From Pseudarthrobacter sulfonivorans (lineage in GTDB: Bacteria > Actinomycetota > Actinomycetes > Actinomycetales > Micrococcaceae): a stretch of DNA of 64,000 nt. The notes beneath the pieces were generated by a model. That model saw nothing but the letters and a program-made list of their open reading frames with translations, was not told where the DNA came from and did not search any database. Below, one piece after another: positions 1 to 8,711 of this stretch. A program made the position numbers and the translations under genes. The stretch is from positions 1 through 64,000 of the forward strand of contig NZ_JACXBW010000015.1 in assembly GCF_014712225.1 (NCBI RefSeq), read 5' to 3'. Each line of letters begins with the position of its first letter. Position 1 is the first letter of the stretch.

Positions 1-14
1 GAAAATCCCGAATC

Positions 15-83
15 CTCTATCACTTTCTTGAGGAGAGTGAGAGAGCGTCTGGAAGAAACCCGCATTAAGTGAGAGAGCGTCTG
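15..83. repeat. Dispersed CTCTATCACTT repeat cluster, locus A
   Basis: One forward copy (CTCTATCACTTTCTT, from about 15) is followed by two inverted copies. These are AGTGAGAGAGCGTCT (37-51) and CCCGCATTAAGTGAGAGAGCG onward (59-83). The same element recurs near 49.8 kb and 55.0 kb, always between genes. Forward and inverted copies could fold into a hairpin. Nothing else is visible in the first 119 bases. Confidence 0.75.
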
Positions 84-119
84 AAGGGGCTTGGGGCGGG
101 TGAGGGTGAGGGTGGGGGG

Positions 120-1733
120 TTAGGAGCGGGGACCGAAGCCGCCACCACCGCCGCCGGGGCCCTGGGCTGCGGTGTATTCGCCGGCCGTCACGGTGCCCAC
201 CTGGTCGGCGCCGTCGAGGGAGCCTTCGCCCAGACCGGCGCTGACCGTTGCCGTGCCGCCGGTGTAGACGGTGTACTCCGCGCCGTCGGTGATTGCGGCC
301 GAGGAGAACACCAGCGACGCCGTCGCCTTGGTGGTCACAAAGGCGCCCACCACAGTGCCGCTCGAGTCAGCGATCTGCACCACCGTGCCGGCCGGGACCG
401 GCGATCCGAGCGTCACCTGCACGCCGGACTGCGTGGATGAGGTGCCCGGGGTGACCACCATTCCCACGCTGCCGCCCGCCGCCACGGTGCCGCCGGTGAC
501 GGTCAGCTCGCCGTTGACGTCCAGGGCGCCGTTGCCGGAGTTGGTGGGGCCGTTCACCACCACGGTGCCGCCGGAGATGCTGGCGTTGCCGTTGGAGTCC
601 AGGCCGTCGCCCTGGGCGTTGATGGTCAGGGAGCCGCCGGTGACGTCCACCGTGTAGTCGCCCACGGTTTCGCCGCCGCCGCCCATGCCGCCCCCCATGC
701 CGCCACCGGAAGCGGAGGCGGAGGACCCGCCCGAGGCGTTGACGCCGTCGTCATTGGCGGTGACGTTGGCCGTGCCGCCGGAGACCACGATGTGCTGGGC
801 CTCGAGTCCCTCCTCGGACTTGGCCACCGTTGTTGCGCCTGCGGCAATGGTGAGCGTGTTGAAGGCCTTGACGCCGTCATCGGCCGCGCTGACGTTCAGG
901 GTGCCGCCGTTGATGAGGATCCAGCCGCGGCCTTCGTCCTCGTCGTTGTCGGACTTGAAGCCGTCGTCGCCGGCGGTGACCTGGTAGGCGCCGTCGAGGA
1001 GGACCGCGTAGTCCTTGCCGACGATGCCGTCGTCGGTGGCGTCCACAGTCACGTTGCCGGCGGCCAGTACCAGGCCGTCCTTGGAGGAGATGCCGTCGTT
1101 GAAGTTGCCCTTCACGCTCAGGGAGCCGGTGCCGGCAACCGTGAGGTCGGCCTTGGAGTACAGCGCCGCGTTCGGGGCGTCCTCGGCGGTGTCCGCATAA
1201 GTGGACGCGTCGCTCAGGGAGTTGGACGTGCCGTCCTCCAAGTAGACGATGGCTTCGTTGGCGCTCTGCACCACAAACGGCGAACCGGTGGAACTGGTGA
1301 CGTCGGCGCCGTCCAAAATGATGCGAACCACGTCTTCCTCGCCGGCGGCCACCACCACCTTGCCGTCTGACAGCGACCCGCTCAGGCGGTAGGTGCCGGC
1401 CGCGCTGATGGTGACGGTATCGCCGTCGACCTTGACCGCGTCCGGCGGCGTTCCGGAGGCCACGGAGCTGGCGCCGTCCGCCAGGGTCACGGCTACTTCG
1501 GAGGCCGCATCCCAGGTGAGGTCGTCGGCGTCGTAATGCGTATCAGCGGCAAGGGTGTCCAAGGACACGGCGGCCTGGGCGGTGCCGGACGTGGTGGATG
1601 AGTTCGAGGAGCCGGCGGAGGTGGTTCCGGTGATGGACGTGCCGGTGCCGGCGGTTCCGGCCGAGGCACAGCCGGCCAGGCCAACCGTGAAGGCGAGGGC
1701 GGTGACGGACAGGGCGGTGCGGAAGCGGTTCAT
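120..1733 (-). CDS. Carbohydrate-binding domain lipoprotein (DUF4353-like)
   Basis: A 537-residue exported lipoprotein. The N-terminus has basic residues, a hydrophobic stretch and a lipobox LAGC with the lipidated Cys at position 22. A Ser/Thr/Gly linker follows, then repeated beta-rich segments of the kind ITIxGGTLNVSAADDGVKA typical of right-handed beta-helix proteins. A Gly/Met-rich insert (GGGMGGGMGGGG) sits near the middle and the C-terminus is Gly-rich. AAGGAA precedes the ATG. It is last of three leftward genes after DUF4956 and the VTC-domain protein, a set I know to be commonly co-located. Family assignment is from sequence style; the ligand is unknown. Confidence 0.75.
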   Translation of the reverse strand: MNRFRTALSVTALAFTVGLAGCASAGTAGTGTSITGTTSAGSSNSSTTSGTAQAAVSLDTLAADTHYDADDLTWDAASEVAVTLADGASSVASGTPPDAVKVDGDTVTISAAGTYRLSGSLSDGKVVVAAGEEDVVRIILDGADVTSSTGSPFVVQSANEAIVYLEDGTSNSLSDASTYADTAEDAPNAALYSKADLTVAGTGSLSVKGNFNDGISSKDGLVLAAGNVTVDATDDGIVGKDYAVLLDGAYQVTAGDDGFKSDNDEDEGRGWILINGGTLNVSAADDGVKAFNTLTIAAGATTVAKSEEGLEAQHIVVSGGTANVTANDDGVNASGGSSASASGGGMGGGMGGGGETVGDYTVDVTGGSLTINAQGDGLDSNGNASISGGTVVVNGPTNSGNGALDVNGELTVTGGTVAAGGSVGMVVTPGTSSTQSGVQVTLGSPVPAGTVVQIADSSGTVVGAFVTTKATASLVFSSAAITDGAEYTVYTGGTATVSAGLGEGSLDGADQVGTVTAGEYTAAQGPGGGGGGFGPRS

Positions 1734-1775
1734 GGTGTGTTCCTTGGGTGTGGGGGAGAAATGGGTGGGGAGTGG

Positions 1776-2564
1776 TCAGGCCGCGCGGCGGAGGTTCATG
1801 GTCCGGCGGAGCGTGCGGTTCCAGCGGTTGGCCGGCAGTTCGGGGCAGAGGGCCGCCATGCCGATGGCGAACTTGGAGATCCTGGAGGGCCGCACGCCGT
1901 GGGCCCAGAGGTGCCGGTCCAGCGGGCCGGATGCCGAACCGGACTTGGTTTCCAGGATCACCGCACCATCGAGCACCCAGGCCTGCTCGCCGGGACGCTG
2001 CCAGGTGACATCGGTATCGATCGTGGCGCGGCTGCCGGATTCCGGCAGGTAGAGCGTGGTCCGGTGGTAGCGGGTCTCGAGGACCGGCCCAAGGGGTCCG
2101 GCGGGTGTCCCGCCCACGGCGGCGGCGAGGGTTTCGTGGACGTAGTCCATGCCTGCCGCCGTCAGCCGGGCGCGGTCCCTGAGGTCGTAGGGGATGCGTT
2201 CCTTTACGGTGGCTTCGCGGGCGCCTTCAGTCTTCACTTCTAGGAAGCTGGTGGCGCTGTCCACGTAAGTCCGGGTGCGGACCTTGTAGCGGCGCCGCCG
2301 GCCGTGGGCGGCCAGCAGGTAGCTGTCCAGCCGGTCGGTGTCGAAGTACACGGAGTCGTAGGCAAAGCAGCGTGAGCCGTCCATCTCCAGGACCCGGACC
2401 TCGGCGTCGAATGCGGCCAGGAGCTCCTGGGCCAGGTCCTCGGGAACCACGTATTTGCGGTCCACGCGCGTCTGCATTGCGGCTTCAGTGTTCAGTTCCT
2501 CCAGTCCCACGGCCGGCAGTCCGCGGAGGCTGCCGACGACGCCGGCGCCTGCGCGGGCGTTCAT
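1776..2564 (-). CDS. VTC-domain polyphosphate polymerase family protein
   Basis: A 262-residue soluble protein with VTC/CYTH-type features. The basic TRVDRKY motif (residues 32-38) is followed by alternating basic/acidic strands including YKVRTRTYVD, FLEVKTEG and VKERIPYDL, which line the triphosphate tunnel in this fold. Yeast Vtc4 polymerises polyphosphate from ATP; bacterial stand-alone homologues are annotated by analogy, so activity is inferred. The start overlaps the stop of the upstream DUF4956 gene by 4 bases, implying translational coupling. No membrane segment is visible, so DUF4956 may supply the membrane anchor. Confidence 0.82.
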   Translation of the reverse strand: MNARAGAGVVGSLRGLPAVGLEELNTEAAMQTRVDRKYVVPEDLAQELLAAFDAEVRVLEMDGSRCFAYDSVYFDTDRLDSYLLAAHGRRRRYKVRTRTYVDSATSFLEVKTEGAREATVKERIPYDLRDRARLTAAGMDYVHETLAAAVGGTPAGPLGPVLETRYHRTTLYLPESGSRATIDTDVTWQRPGEQAWVLDGAVILETKSGSASGPLDRHLWAHGVRPSRISKFAIGMAALCPELPANRWNRTLRRTMNLRRAA

Positions 2565-3301
2565 GCCGCACCTGCCGAGGCGTGGAGGGTGTCGGACGCA
2601 CGGTCGGGGGCATGGACCGGTTCGTTCTCGCGGTCGGGGGCGGACGACGCCGGCGCTGTTGCCTCTGTCGGGGGCATCACCGGAGGTGCCGCTACCGCGT
2701 GCCGGGGTGCCGCCGTCGTCGTGGCCGGAAGGTAGGTCACAGCGGCAGTGGCAGGGGCGGGGCTGTAGGCGTAGCGGACGTCCACGATGGTTTTGTCGTT
2801 GACCAGGTCAAGTTCCTGGACCGTGGCGGAGTGGACCTTGCCGTGGAGGACTTCCTCGAGCCGGGCGAAGAGTTCGCCGTCTTCGGCCAGCGCCCGGTCC
2901 AGGATGACGGTCTGGTGCCGGTGGGCGGGCAGCACGCGGGGGTGGTCACCCACGAACATCACCAGCAGGATCAGGCCCATCAGGGAGGCGGTCAGCCAGA
3001 CGGGTTCGATGCCGAGGCCCGCGATCAGTCCGAGTGCCAGCGCCGAGAAGTAGTAGGCCACCTCATGCTGGGACAGCTCGGTGGAACGGAGCCGGATGAT
3101 GGACAGGACGCCGAAGAGGCCAAGTCCCAGGCCCAGGCCGGCTGCGGAGCCGGACAGTGCGGTGGCCACTGCCAGGACGCCCACGTTCATGCCCAGGTAG
3201 GACACCACCAGGTCGCGGCGCCGGTGGCGGCGAAGGTAGAGGACGAACGTGAGGATACTGATGGCCGCAAGGTCTGCAGCGATGAAAATGAGCGAAGTCA
3301 T
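2561..3301 (-). CDS. DUF4956 membrane protein
   Basis: A 246-residue protein with about four hydrophobic segments in the first 140 residues (starting LIFIAADLAAISILTFVLYL). A basic loop, RRHRRRDLVV, follows the first segment. The central motif LFGVLSIIRLRSTELSQHE is typical of DUF4956. After a cytoplasmic domain, the last 60 residues are Ala/Pro/Thr-rich and probably disordered. GGAG lies 6 bases before the ATG. First gene of the leftward operon with the VTC polymerase, so probably its membrane partner. Function is otherwise unknown. Confidence 0.82.
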   Translation of the reverse strand: MTSLIFIAADLAAISILTFVLYLRRHRRRDLVVSYLGMNVGVLAVATALSGSAAGLGLGLGLFGVLSIIRLRSTELSQHEVAYYFSALALGLIAGLGIEPVWLTASLMGLILLVMFVGDHPRVLPAHRHQTVILDRALAEDGELFARLEEVLHGKVHSATVQELDLVNDKTIVDVRYAYSPAPATAAVTYLPATTTAAPRHAVAAPPVMPPTEATAPASSAPDRENEPVHAPDRASDTLHASAGAA

Positions 3302-3468
3302 CGGATTCTCCGGAATCTGTTGGTGGGCTGGTCTCTACGATCCGCGGCCAGACTGTGCAGGTGCTGTGACGGAACCTAGGCCCGAATATGAGTGTTGGCA
3401 GGGCGTTCACCTGCTGCTACCGGGACGGCCGGCGTTCCGGGCGGTCTTCGCTCGATAGGATCAAACCC

Positions 3469-4215
3469 GTGCTCCGACTAAAACGCCTCTTCGTTTTCTG
3501 CGTGTTCGCGATTTTCGTGATCACCGCGTTGTCCTTCTGGGCACTCCGGCAGCCCGGCGCGGGCACGGCTCTTCCGCCGCCGCCACGGGCGGAGGCGAAA
3601 CTCGAAACGCTCTCCGCCGGCATCAGCCCCGCCGTGAATGTCACCCGGAACGCGGACGCCGAGTGGCTCATCCAGGCTGCCGCGCAGACCGGTATCCCCG
3701 CCCGTGCGCTTCGCGCTTACGTGGCGGCGGCCGGCGCGGCGAACGGCTCGACTCCGGGGTGTGGGATCGGCTGGAATACGGTGGCGGCGATCGGCTTCGC
3801 CGAATCCGCCCACGGGGCCTACGGCGGCGGAAGCCTGTCTCCCGCAGGGCAGGCGAGCGGGCCCATTGTCGGCCCGAGCCTGGACGGCAACGGATTTGCC
3901 GCCATCGCTGATACCGACGCCGGCGTCCTGGATGGCGACGCCCGCTGGGACCGGGCTGTCGGACCCATGCAGTTCATTCCCACCACGTGGGAGCTTGCGG
4001 GACGGGACGGCAACGGTGATGGAAGGGCGGATCCGTTCAACATCGACGACGCCGCCCTCAGCGCTGCAGGCTACTTGTGCGCCCATGGCCGCGACCTCAC
4101 CACCGCAAACGGGTGGACTGAGGCCATCTACTCCTACAACCAGTCCGATTCCTACGTCCGCCAGGTGCGCGGGCACGCCACTTCCTACGCGGAGACGACG
4201 GGCACCATCGGGTAA
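3469..4215 (+). CDS. Lytic transglycosylase (SLT/MltB-like), membrane-anchored
   Basis: Starting at GTG 3469, which has AGGA 8 bases upstream, gives a 248-residue protein beginning with a basic residue cluster and one membrane helix (LFVFCVFAIFVITALSFWAL). An in-frame ATG at 3388 is less likely. The periplasmic domain carries a lysozyme-like fold signature: AAIGFAESAHG with the probable catalytic Glu, then RAVGPMQFIPTTWE and a late YSYNQSDSYVRQV. These are hallmarks of murein transglycosylases that cleave the MurNAc-GlcNAc bond. Probably works in cell-wall turnover. Monocistronic, divergent from the DUF4956 operon. Confidence 0.85.
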   Translation: MLRLKRLFVFCVFAIFVITALSFWALRQPGAGTALPPPPRAEAKLETLSAGISPAVNVTRNADAEWLIQAAAQTGIPARALRAYVAAAGAANGSTPGCGIGWNTVAAIGFAESAHGAYGGGSLSPAGQASGPIVGPSLDGNGFAAIADTDAGVLDGDARWDRAVGPMQFIPTTWELAGRDGNGDGRADPFNIDDAALSAAGYLCAHGRDLTTANGWTEAIYSYNQSDSYVRQVRGHATSYAETTGTIG

Positions 4216-4272
4216 GACCAGGGTTCTACTGACCCCTCCCGCGGTCCGAGGAATGGAGCTAGTCTGACGCGC

Positions 4273-4779
4273 ATGGTTAAGGCAGCCTCGCCCGCGCGCG
4301 CGTGGATCGGGACGATCGTTTTTCTCGCCCTCGCGCCCGGCGTCGTGGCCGGCCTTATCCCGTGGCTCATCTCCGGCTGGCGGTGGCATGACTGGGGCGG
4401 CGCGGCCTGGGTGGTCGTGCCGGTCGCCTGGCTCGCGATCGCTGCCGGGGTGGCTTTCCTCCTGCACGCCTTTACACTGTTCGCCCTGCACCGCGGCACG
4501 CCCGCTCCCGTCGCGCCGACGGAAACGCTTGTGGTGACGGGGGTCTACCGGCACGTGCGCAATCCGATGTACCTCGCGGTGCTGTCCATCATCTTCGGCC
4601 AGGCGCTGGTGTTCGGCAGTTGGGGGCTCGTGATCTACGCCGTGACCGTCCTCGCCGCGGTCGTCGTGTTCGTGAAGGGCTACGAGGAACCGACACTCAC
4701 CCGTACCTACGGCGGGCAGTACCTCGACTACCGGCGCAACGTCCCGGGATGGTGGCCGCGGCTCAGGTCCAGGGTCTGA
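4273..4779 (+). CDS. Isoprenylcysteine carboxyl methyltransferase family membrane protein
   Basis: A 168-residue integral membrane protein with four hydrophobic segments. The C-terminal part has the ICMT/PEMT signature: GVYRHVRNPMYLAVLS, then YEEPTLTRTYGGQYLDYRRN, where the Glu and the Tyr/Arg region contribute to SAM binding in the family. GGAG precedes the ATG. The bacterial substrate is usually unknown. Its 3' end overlaps the convergent glycosyltransferase gene by about 50 bases, so the two transcripts are antisense there. Confidence 0.85.
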   Translation: MVKAASPARAWIGTIVFLALAPGVVAGLIPWLISGWRWHDWGGAAWVVVPVAWLAIAAGVAFLLHAFTLFALHRGTPAPVAPTETLVVTGVYRHVRNPMYLAVLSIIFGQALVFGSWGLVIYAVTVLAAVVVFVKGYEEPTLTRTYGGQYLDYRRNVPGWWPRLRSRV

Positions 4780-5828
4780 TTGTCCGCCTCGCCTGCGGCG
4801 GTGCCGGCGGTGCGTCGGGAAAAGAGAAACCGCTGCTGCACCACGTAGCTGACGGTCAGGAGCGCGATTTCGGCGAGGATCTTTGCCGGAAGGGCTGCCA
4901 TGGACAGCGCGTCCAGGATAGAGATGAGACCGCAGTTGGCGGCGAGCAGGACGATCGCCAGGCTGAAGTAGCGCACCCCGGTTGCGGTCGCTGTTTTGTC
5001 CCTGCCGTGCTCGAACACCATCCGGCGGTTGACCAGGAAGTTCACGGCCGAGCTCACCGCGCGGGCACCCACCACGGCGACAAGCAGCGAATCGGTGATG
5101 AGCGTCAGCAGCAGGAAGACCGCCGTGTCCACGAGAAACGCGGCGAACGAGGACGCCAGGAACTTCAGCAGCGGCCCGTAGATACGGATCGAGTCGGCCA
5201 GCGGCCGGAAATGCGATCCGGAGTTGTGGTCCAGGTAGACGGTGGCGATGTCGACACTGCCGATCGCATACCCGGACTGTTTGGCTTCCAGCAGCAGGTT
5301 CAGTTCGTACTCGTAGCGCTCGCCGCGGACAGAGCGCAGCCACGGCAGCATGGCGGCCGGGTAGCCGCGGAGGCCGGTCTGTGTGTCGGAGATGCGCTCG
5401 CCGGTGGCCAGCGTGAACAGCAGCCTGGTGGCCGTGTTGCCGAGTTTGCTGCGGGCCGGGACGGTGCCGGTAAAGTTCCGGGTTCCCAGCACCATGGCCG
5501 GTAAGCCGGGCTGCACCGCGGCCGCCACGCGCAGGATGTCCACGATGGTGTGCTGGCCGTCGCTGTCCGCACAGACCACGTTCCGGCCCGGGAGATGGTC
5601 CGCGATGAACCCGAAGCCGGTCTTCAGCGCGAAGCCTTTTCCCCGGTTGCGCGCGTACCCGATGACATGGCACCCAAGCGCATTGACGCCGTCGAACACG
5701 TCCTTGTACTCCGGACCGCTCCCGTCATCGACCACCACCACGGTGGCCCACGGCTCGGCGTCGCGGATGGAACGGATCAGGGCGGGCAACTGCTGGTCGG
5801 GCTCGTAGGCCGGGATCAGGATGATCAT
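4728..5828 (-). CDS. GT2 glycosyltransferase fused to GtrA-like membrane domain
   Basis: About 366 residues from ATG 5828, chosen because AGGTGA sits 5 bases upstream; a GTG at 5837 is the alternative. The first 220 residues are a GT-A domain: IILIPAYEPD, VVVVDDGSG, ADSDGQH as the DXD-like site, and a TQTGLRGYP motif as in dolichyl-phosphate mannose synthase-like enzymes. The following four-helix GtrA domain (from about 225) contains VNFLVNRRMVFEHGRDK, typical of flippase-like GtrA proteins. Likely builds and flips a polyprenyl-phosphate sugar for cell-surface glycans. It directly follows the phosphodiester glycosidase gene. Confidence 0.88.
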   Translation of the reverse strand: MIILIPAYEPDQQLPALIRSIRDAEPWATVVVVDDGSGPEYKDVFDGVNALGCHVIGYARNRGKGFALKTGFGFIADHLPGRNVVCADSDGQHTIVDILRVAAAVQPGLPAMVLGTRNFTGTVPARSKLGNTATRLLFTLATGERISDTQTGLRGYPAAMLPWLRSVRGERYEYELNLLLEAKQSGYAIGSVDIATVYLDHNSGSHFRPLADSIRIYGPLLKFLASSFAAFLVDTAVFLLLTLITDSLLVAVVGARAVSSAVNFLVNRRMVFEHGRDKTATATGVRYFSLAIVLLAANCGLISILDALSMAALPAKILAEIALLTVSYVVQQRFLFSRRTAGTAAGEADNQTLDLSRGHHPGTLRR

Positions 5829-5837
5829 GACCGTCAC

Positions 5838-6821
5838 CTACTCCGCGATGTAGAGGATGTCGGAGGTGCCGCGTTCCTTGTTCTCACCGAGCGGGTTGTT
5901 CGCCAGCGAACCGTTGAAGTACATGGTGGAGGAACCGCCGCCGTCGATGTTGTACGCGGTGGTGGCGCCGAGGCCCTGCATGATGCCGGCGAGGCCGGTC
6001 ATGGTGACGCCGGCACTGTAGCCGGGACTGCGGCCGTCCACCACCACAAACACCAGGTGGTTTTCGTCGATGATGCCGACGGCGGTGCGGGGCTGTTCGC
6101 CCTGGATGGAGTGGTTGCCGAAGTTGGTGTCCACCTCCACGTCCTCGATGCCCTGGGCAACCTCGCCGTTGTCCAGCAGGGACGGGCCGAAGGAGAGCGT
6201 GTTCCAGACTCCGCCGGCGATCAGCTGCTCGGCGGTGGTGGCGGTTTCGTCGTAAACCTTGACGGTGCCGTCGCGGTAGAAGGCCAGACCCTGCCGGGCG
6301 CCCTCGTCGCGGAACACGACGCCGTTGCGGATGACGATGCCGGTGTCCCGGAAGCCGTAGTAGTCGCCGTTGATGGCGAAGACGGCGTTGTTGGCCTCGG
6401 CGATGGACGAGGTTGTTTCGGTGATGTTTTCGCCGAAACTGTTGTTGGCAAAGGCGGACTGCAGGGTGGTGGCGTCGTCAAGGACGACGTCGGCGACGTA
6501 GTAGGTCACGGTGCTGTCGCCGCTGCCGGTGGTCACCGTGGAAATGGTGATGTTCGAGCTGTCGGACGTGTAGGAGGTATCGGTGGTGACCGCGGCGGTG
6601 CCACTGGAATCGGTGGCGGTGTCCGCCGTCGTGCCGGTGGACGTTCCCGCCTGGCTGGCTTCATAGGCGGAGACATCGGAGATTTCCACGTGCTGGACCA
6701 CGAAGCGGTCCAGTGCCCAGGCCGTGGCACCTCCAGCAGAAAGCGTGAGGGCAACTGCCCCGGCGACGACGGCCCGCCGTATGCGGCTGCCTTTGCGTTG
6801 AGTGCTGTTGAGAGGAGTCAT
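5838..6821 (-). CDS. Phosphodiester glycosidase family exoprotein (NAGPA-like)
   Basis: A 327-residue protein with an N-terminal membrane anchor or signal (RRAVVAGAVALTLSAGGATAWA) and a Thr/Ser/Gly-rich linker (around 45-90). A NAGPA domain follows, with AINGDYYGFRDTG and the conserved DGGGSSTMYFNGSLANN near the C-terminus. The family removes sugars from phosphodiester-linked glycans; the mammalian member uncovers mannose-6-phosphate. Here the substrate may be a cell-wall teichoic-type polymer or exopolysaccharide, which is inference. First of two genes, with the GT2-GtrA gene starting right at its stop. Confidence 0.87.
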   Translation of the reverse strand: MTPLNSTQRKGSRIRRAVVAGAVALTLSAGGATAWALDRFVVQHVEISDVSAYEASQAGTSTGTTADTATDSSGTAAVTTDTSYTSDSSNITISTVTTGSGDSTVTYYVADVVLDDATTLQSAFANNSFGENITETTSSIAEANNAVFAINGDYYGFRDTGIVIRNGVVFRDEGARQGLAFYRDGTVKVYDETATTAEQLIAGGVWNTLSFGPSLLDNGEVAQGIEDVEVDTNFGNHSIQGEQPRTAVGIIDENHLVFVVVDGRSPGYSAGVTMTGLAGIMQGLGATTAYNIDGGGSSTMYFNGSLANNPLGENKERGTSDILYIAE

Positions 6822-6913
6822 TCCCCAGTTCTAGGCAGCCAAGCTGGCGCCGGGGTTTGCCGGAGATGTGTCCCGCCTGTGAAAGCCTGATTCTGGCCAG
6901 GCCGCCGGGCCGA

Positions 6914-7333
6914 CTAGTGGGGCTGGCAGGCGGCGGGGTCCTGGCTGGTGCCGTCCCCGCTGGCGGCAGTAACGGGACAGAGCCGCAAGGCCGCGTCCCG
7001 CAGTTCCTTGGGGTGGAACGGCTTGGTCAGGTAATCGGCAGCCCCCGAGGCCATGCCGGCCAGGATGTCATCCTGTTCGGACCGGGCCGTCAGGAACAGC
7101 AGGGGAGCGGTGCTCAGGGCGCGGATGGCCCGGGCAACCATGTGGCCGTCCATGTCCGGCAGGCCAAGATCCAGGGTGACGAGGGAAATACCGGGGTCCG
7201 CTGCGGCCGCGATGCCCTCGGCGCCGGTGGCTGCTTCGCGCACGGCAAAGCCCGCACGGGTCAGTATGACGGTGATCAGCCCGCGGATGTCGAGGTCGTC
7301 CTCGATGACGAGGCAGACGTGTTGAGTTTCCAT
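6914..7333 (-). CDS. Stand-alone response regulator receiver protein
   Basis: A 139-residue CheY-like receiver. It shows the acidic pair EDD at 11-13, the phospho-acceptor Asp at 55 (LVTLDLGLPDMDG), a Thr/Ala switch (LTARSE), and the Lys at 104 in YLTKPF. No DNA-binding domain follows; the last 25 residues are low complexity and end CQPH. The ATG at 7333 is chosen because family homology begins there. No histidine kinase is adjacent, so its partner must be elsewhere. Confidence 0.87.
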   Translation of the reverse strand: METQHVCLVIEDDLDIRGLITVILTRAGFAVREAATGAEGIAAAADPGISLVTLDLGLPDMDGHMVARAIRALSTAPLLFLTARSEQDDILAGMASGAADYLTKPFHPKELRDAALRLCPVTAASGDGTSQDPAACQPH

Positions 7334-7394
7334 AAAAGCCCCTAGAGCCAGCTTCCCACCAGTGTACGGGCTGCGTCGGGGGACAATCGCTACT

Positions 7395-7937
7395 ATGACG
7401 CCTTCCGCACAACACCCGCAGCTTCTGACCGTGGGCCACGGAACCGCCAGCCAGGAGGACTTCAAGGAGCTGCTTGGCACAGCTGGAGTCCAGTCCCTGG
7501 TTGATGTCCGCATCGCCCCCGGCAGCCGCAAGTTTCCGCATTTCGGCAAGGACCTGCTCGCGCAGTGGCTGCCCGCGGCCGGGGTGTCCTACCGCTGGGA
7601 GAAGAGGCTCGGCGGATTCCGCAAGCTTCTGCCGGACTCCCCGGACGTGGCATTGCGCAACGACTCGTTCAGGGCCTACGCGGCGTACATGCGGTCTCCG
7701 GAGTTCTCGCTGGCCCTCGGTGACGTGCTTGGCCTGGCGGCAGAACAGGCGGTGGCCATCATGTGCAGCGAGACCGTGTGGTGGCGGTGCCATCGCCGGC
7801 TGATCTCCGACCATGCAGTGCTACTCGACCACGTGAACGTGCTGCACCTGATGCCAGGTGGAAAACTGACGCCCCACCAGCCCACCTCCGGTGTGAGGGT
7901 CAACGGGACCGAACTGGTTTACGACGCCGGGGCGTAG
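7395..7937 (+). CDS. DUF488 domain-containing protein
   Basis: A 180-residue cytoplasmic protein with the DUF488 pattern. It opens with LLTVGHGTASQEDFKELL, then LVDVRIAPGSRKFPHF and YRWEKRLGGFRK, and ends with a Cys motif IMCSETVWWRCHRRLISD. The family is found in nearly all actinobacteria and has no settled function; the conserved Cys and Arg suggest nucleic-acid or nucleotide chemistry. The ATG at 7395 is chosen over an in-frame codon 33 bases upstream because family homology starts here. It is divergent from the receiver gene. Confidence 0.87.
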   Translation: MTPSAQHPQLLTVGHGTASQEDFKELLGTAGVQSLVDVRIAPGSRKFPHFGKDLLAQWLPAAGVSYRWEKRLGGFRKLLPDSPDVALRNDSFRAYAAYMRSPEFSLALGDVLGLAAEQAVAIMCSETVWWRCHRRLISDHAVLLDHVNVLHLMPGGKLTPHQPTSGVRVNGTELVYDAGA

Positions 7938-7952
7938 CGCTGCAAGCGCCCT

Positions 7953-8711
7953 CTACTCGTCGTAGTGGGTCTCCGCCGGGCCGTGTCCGAGGGCGTGAAC
8001 CACGGCCGCGGCCACGGCATGCAGTTTGGAATTGCGGGTGCTGGAGGCGGCCTTGAGCAGACCGAAGGCCTCCTGCTGGCTGCACCGGTTTTGGGCCATG
8101 ATGATGCCCACTGCCATATCGATGACCGTGCGGCTCTCAAGGGTGGCACGGAGGTGGGCGGCGGTCTCGCTGTAATGGGCGAAACGCACGGCAAGCCGCA
8201 GGGCCAGGGACGTTTGGCGGGCAAAGTCCTCGGCCATTTCACGGATGCGGCCCTCAAAGCGGCGGGTGCGGTGCGAATACAGGAGCAGGGTGGCTTTGGT
8301 TTCCCCTTCCAGCTGGAACGGAATGGCCAGGACGGACTGGATGCTGTGCCCCAGAACGGCTTCGACATAATCGGGCCAGCGGTCCTCCTGTTCCAGATCG
8401 GGGACGTGGACAGTCAGTTGGCTCTCGGCGGCGGTTATGCCGGGACTGTCGCTTGACTCGTATTCGATCTGGCTGATCACCTGGGCAGCATCGCCGCTGC
8501 TGGCCACGGTGGCGGCCTTCCTCTGGCGCAGAAGCGTGATGCCGCACAGCACTTCGTCACCGGGCTCGCACAGGTTGCGCGCTGACGCGCGCGCGAGCTC
8601 GGCCAAAAACTCCTCAACATCGGAGCTGTTGAGGAGTTCCTCATGCAGGTGATTAGTGATTGATGTAGCTGTATTTGCTGTCGACTCGCCGGCCACGGTT
8701 CTTGATGCCAT
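7953..8711 (-). CDS. GAF-ANTAR regulator
   Basis: A 252-residue protein with an N-terminal GAF domain (about 20-175) and a C-terminal ANTAR domain. The ANTAR part reads RATLESRTVIDMAVGIIMAQ, then RCSQQEAFGLLKAASSTRN. ANTAR domains bind paired hexanucleotide-loop RNA hairpins and prevent transcription termination. The GAF ligand is unknown. It is convergent with DUF488 (15-base gap) and divergent from the surface-protein operon across a 410-base gap. Control of that operon through its leader RNA is conceivable, but I could not find clear ANTAR hairpins there. Confidence 0.88.
   Translation of the reverse strand: MASRTVAGESTANTATSITNHLHEELLNSSDVEEFLAELARASARNLCEPGDEVLCGITLLRQRKAATVASSGDAAQVISQIEYESSDSPGITAAESQLTVHVPDLEQEDRWPDYVEAVLGHSIQSVLAIPFQLEGETKATLLLYSHRTRRFEGRIREMAEDFARQTSLALRLAVRFAHYSETAAHLRATLESRTVIDMAVGIIMAQNRCSQQEAFGLLKAASSTRNSKLHAVAAAVVHALGHGPAETHYDE

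Noticed and set aside
1..110. CRISPR array at the repeat clusters
   Set aside because: Copies are in both orientations with irregular spacing and unequal sequence, and no cas genes are in the window.
3478..5673. Long open frame on the minus strand across the transglycosylase and methyltransferase genes
   Set aside because: It is antisense to well-supported genes, has low-complexity Arg/Pro/Gly composition and no family features; high GC makes such frames common.
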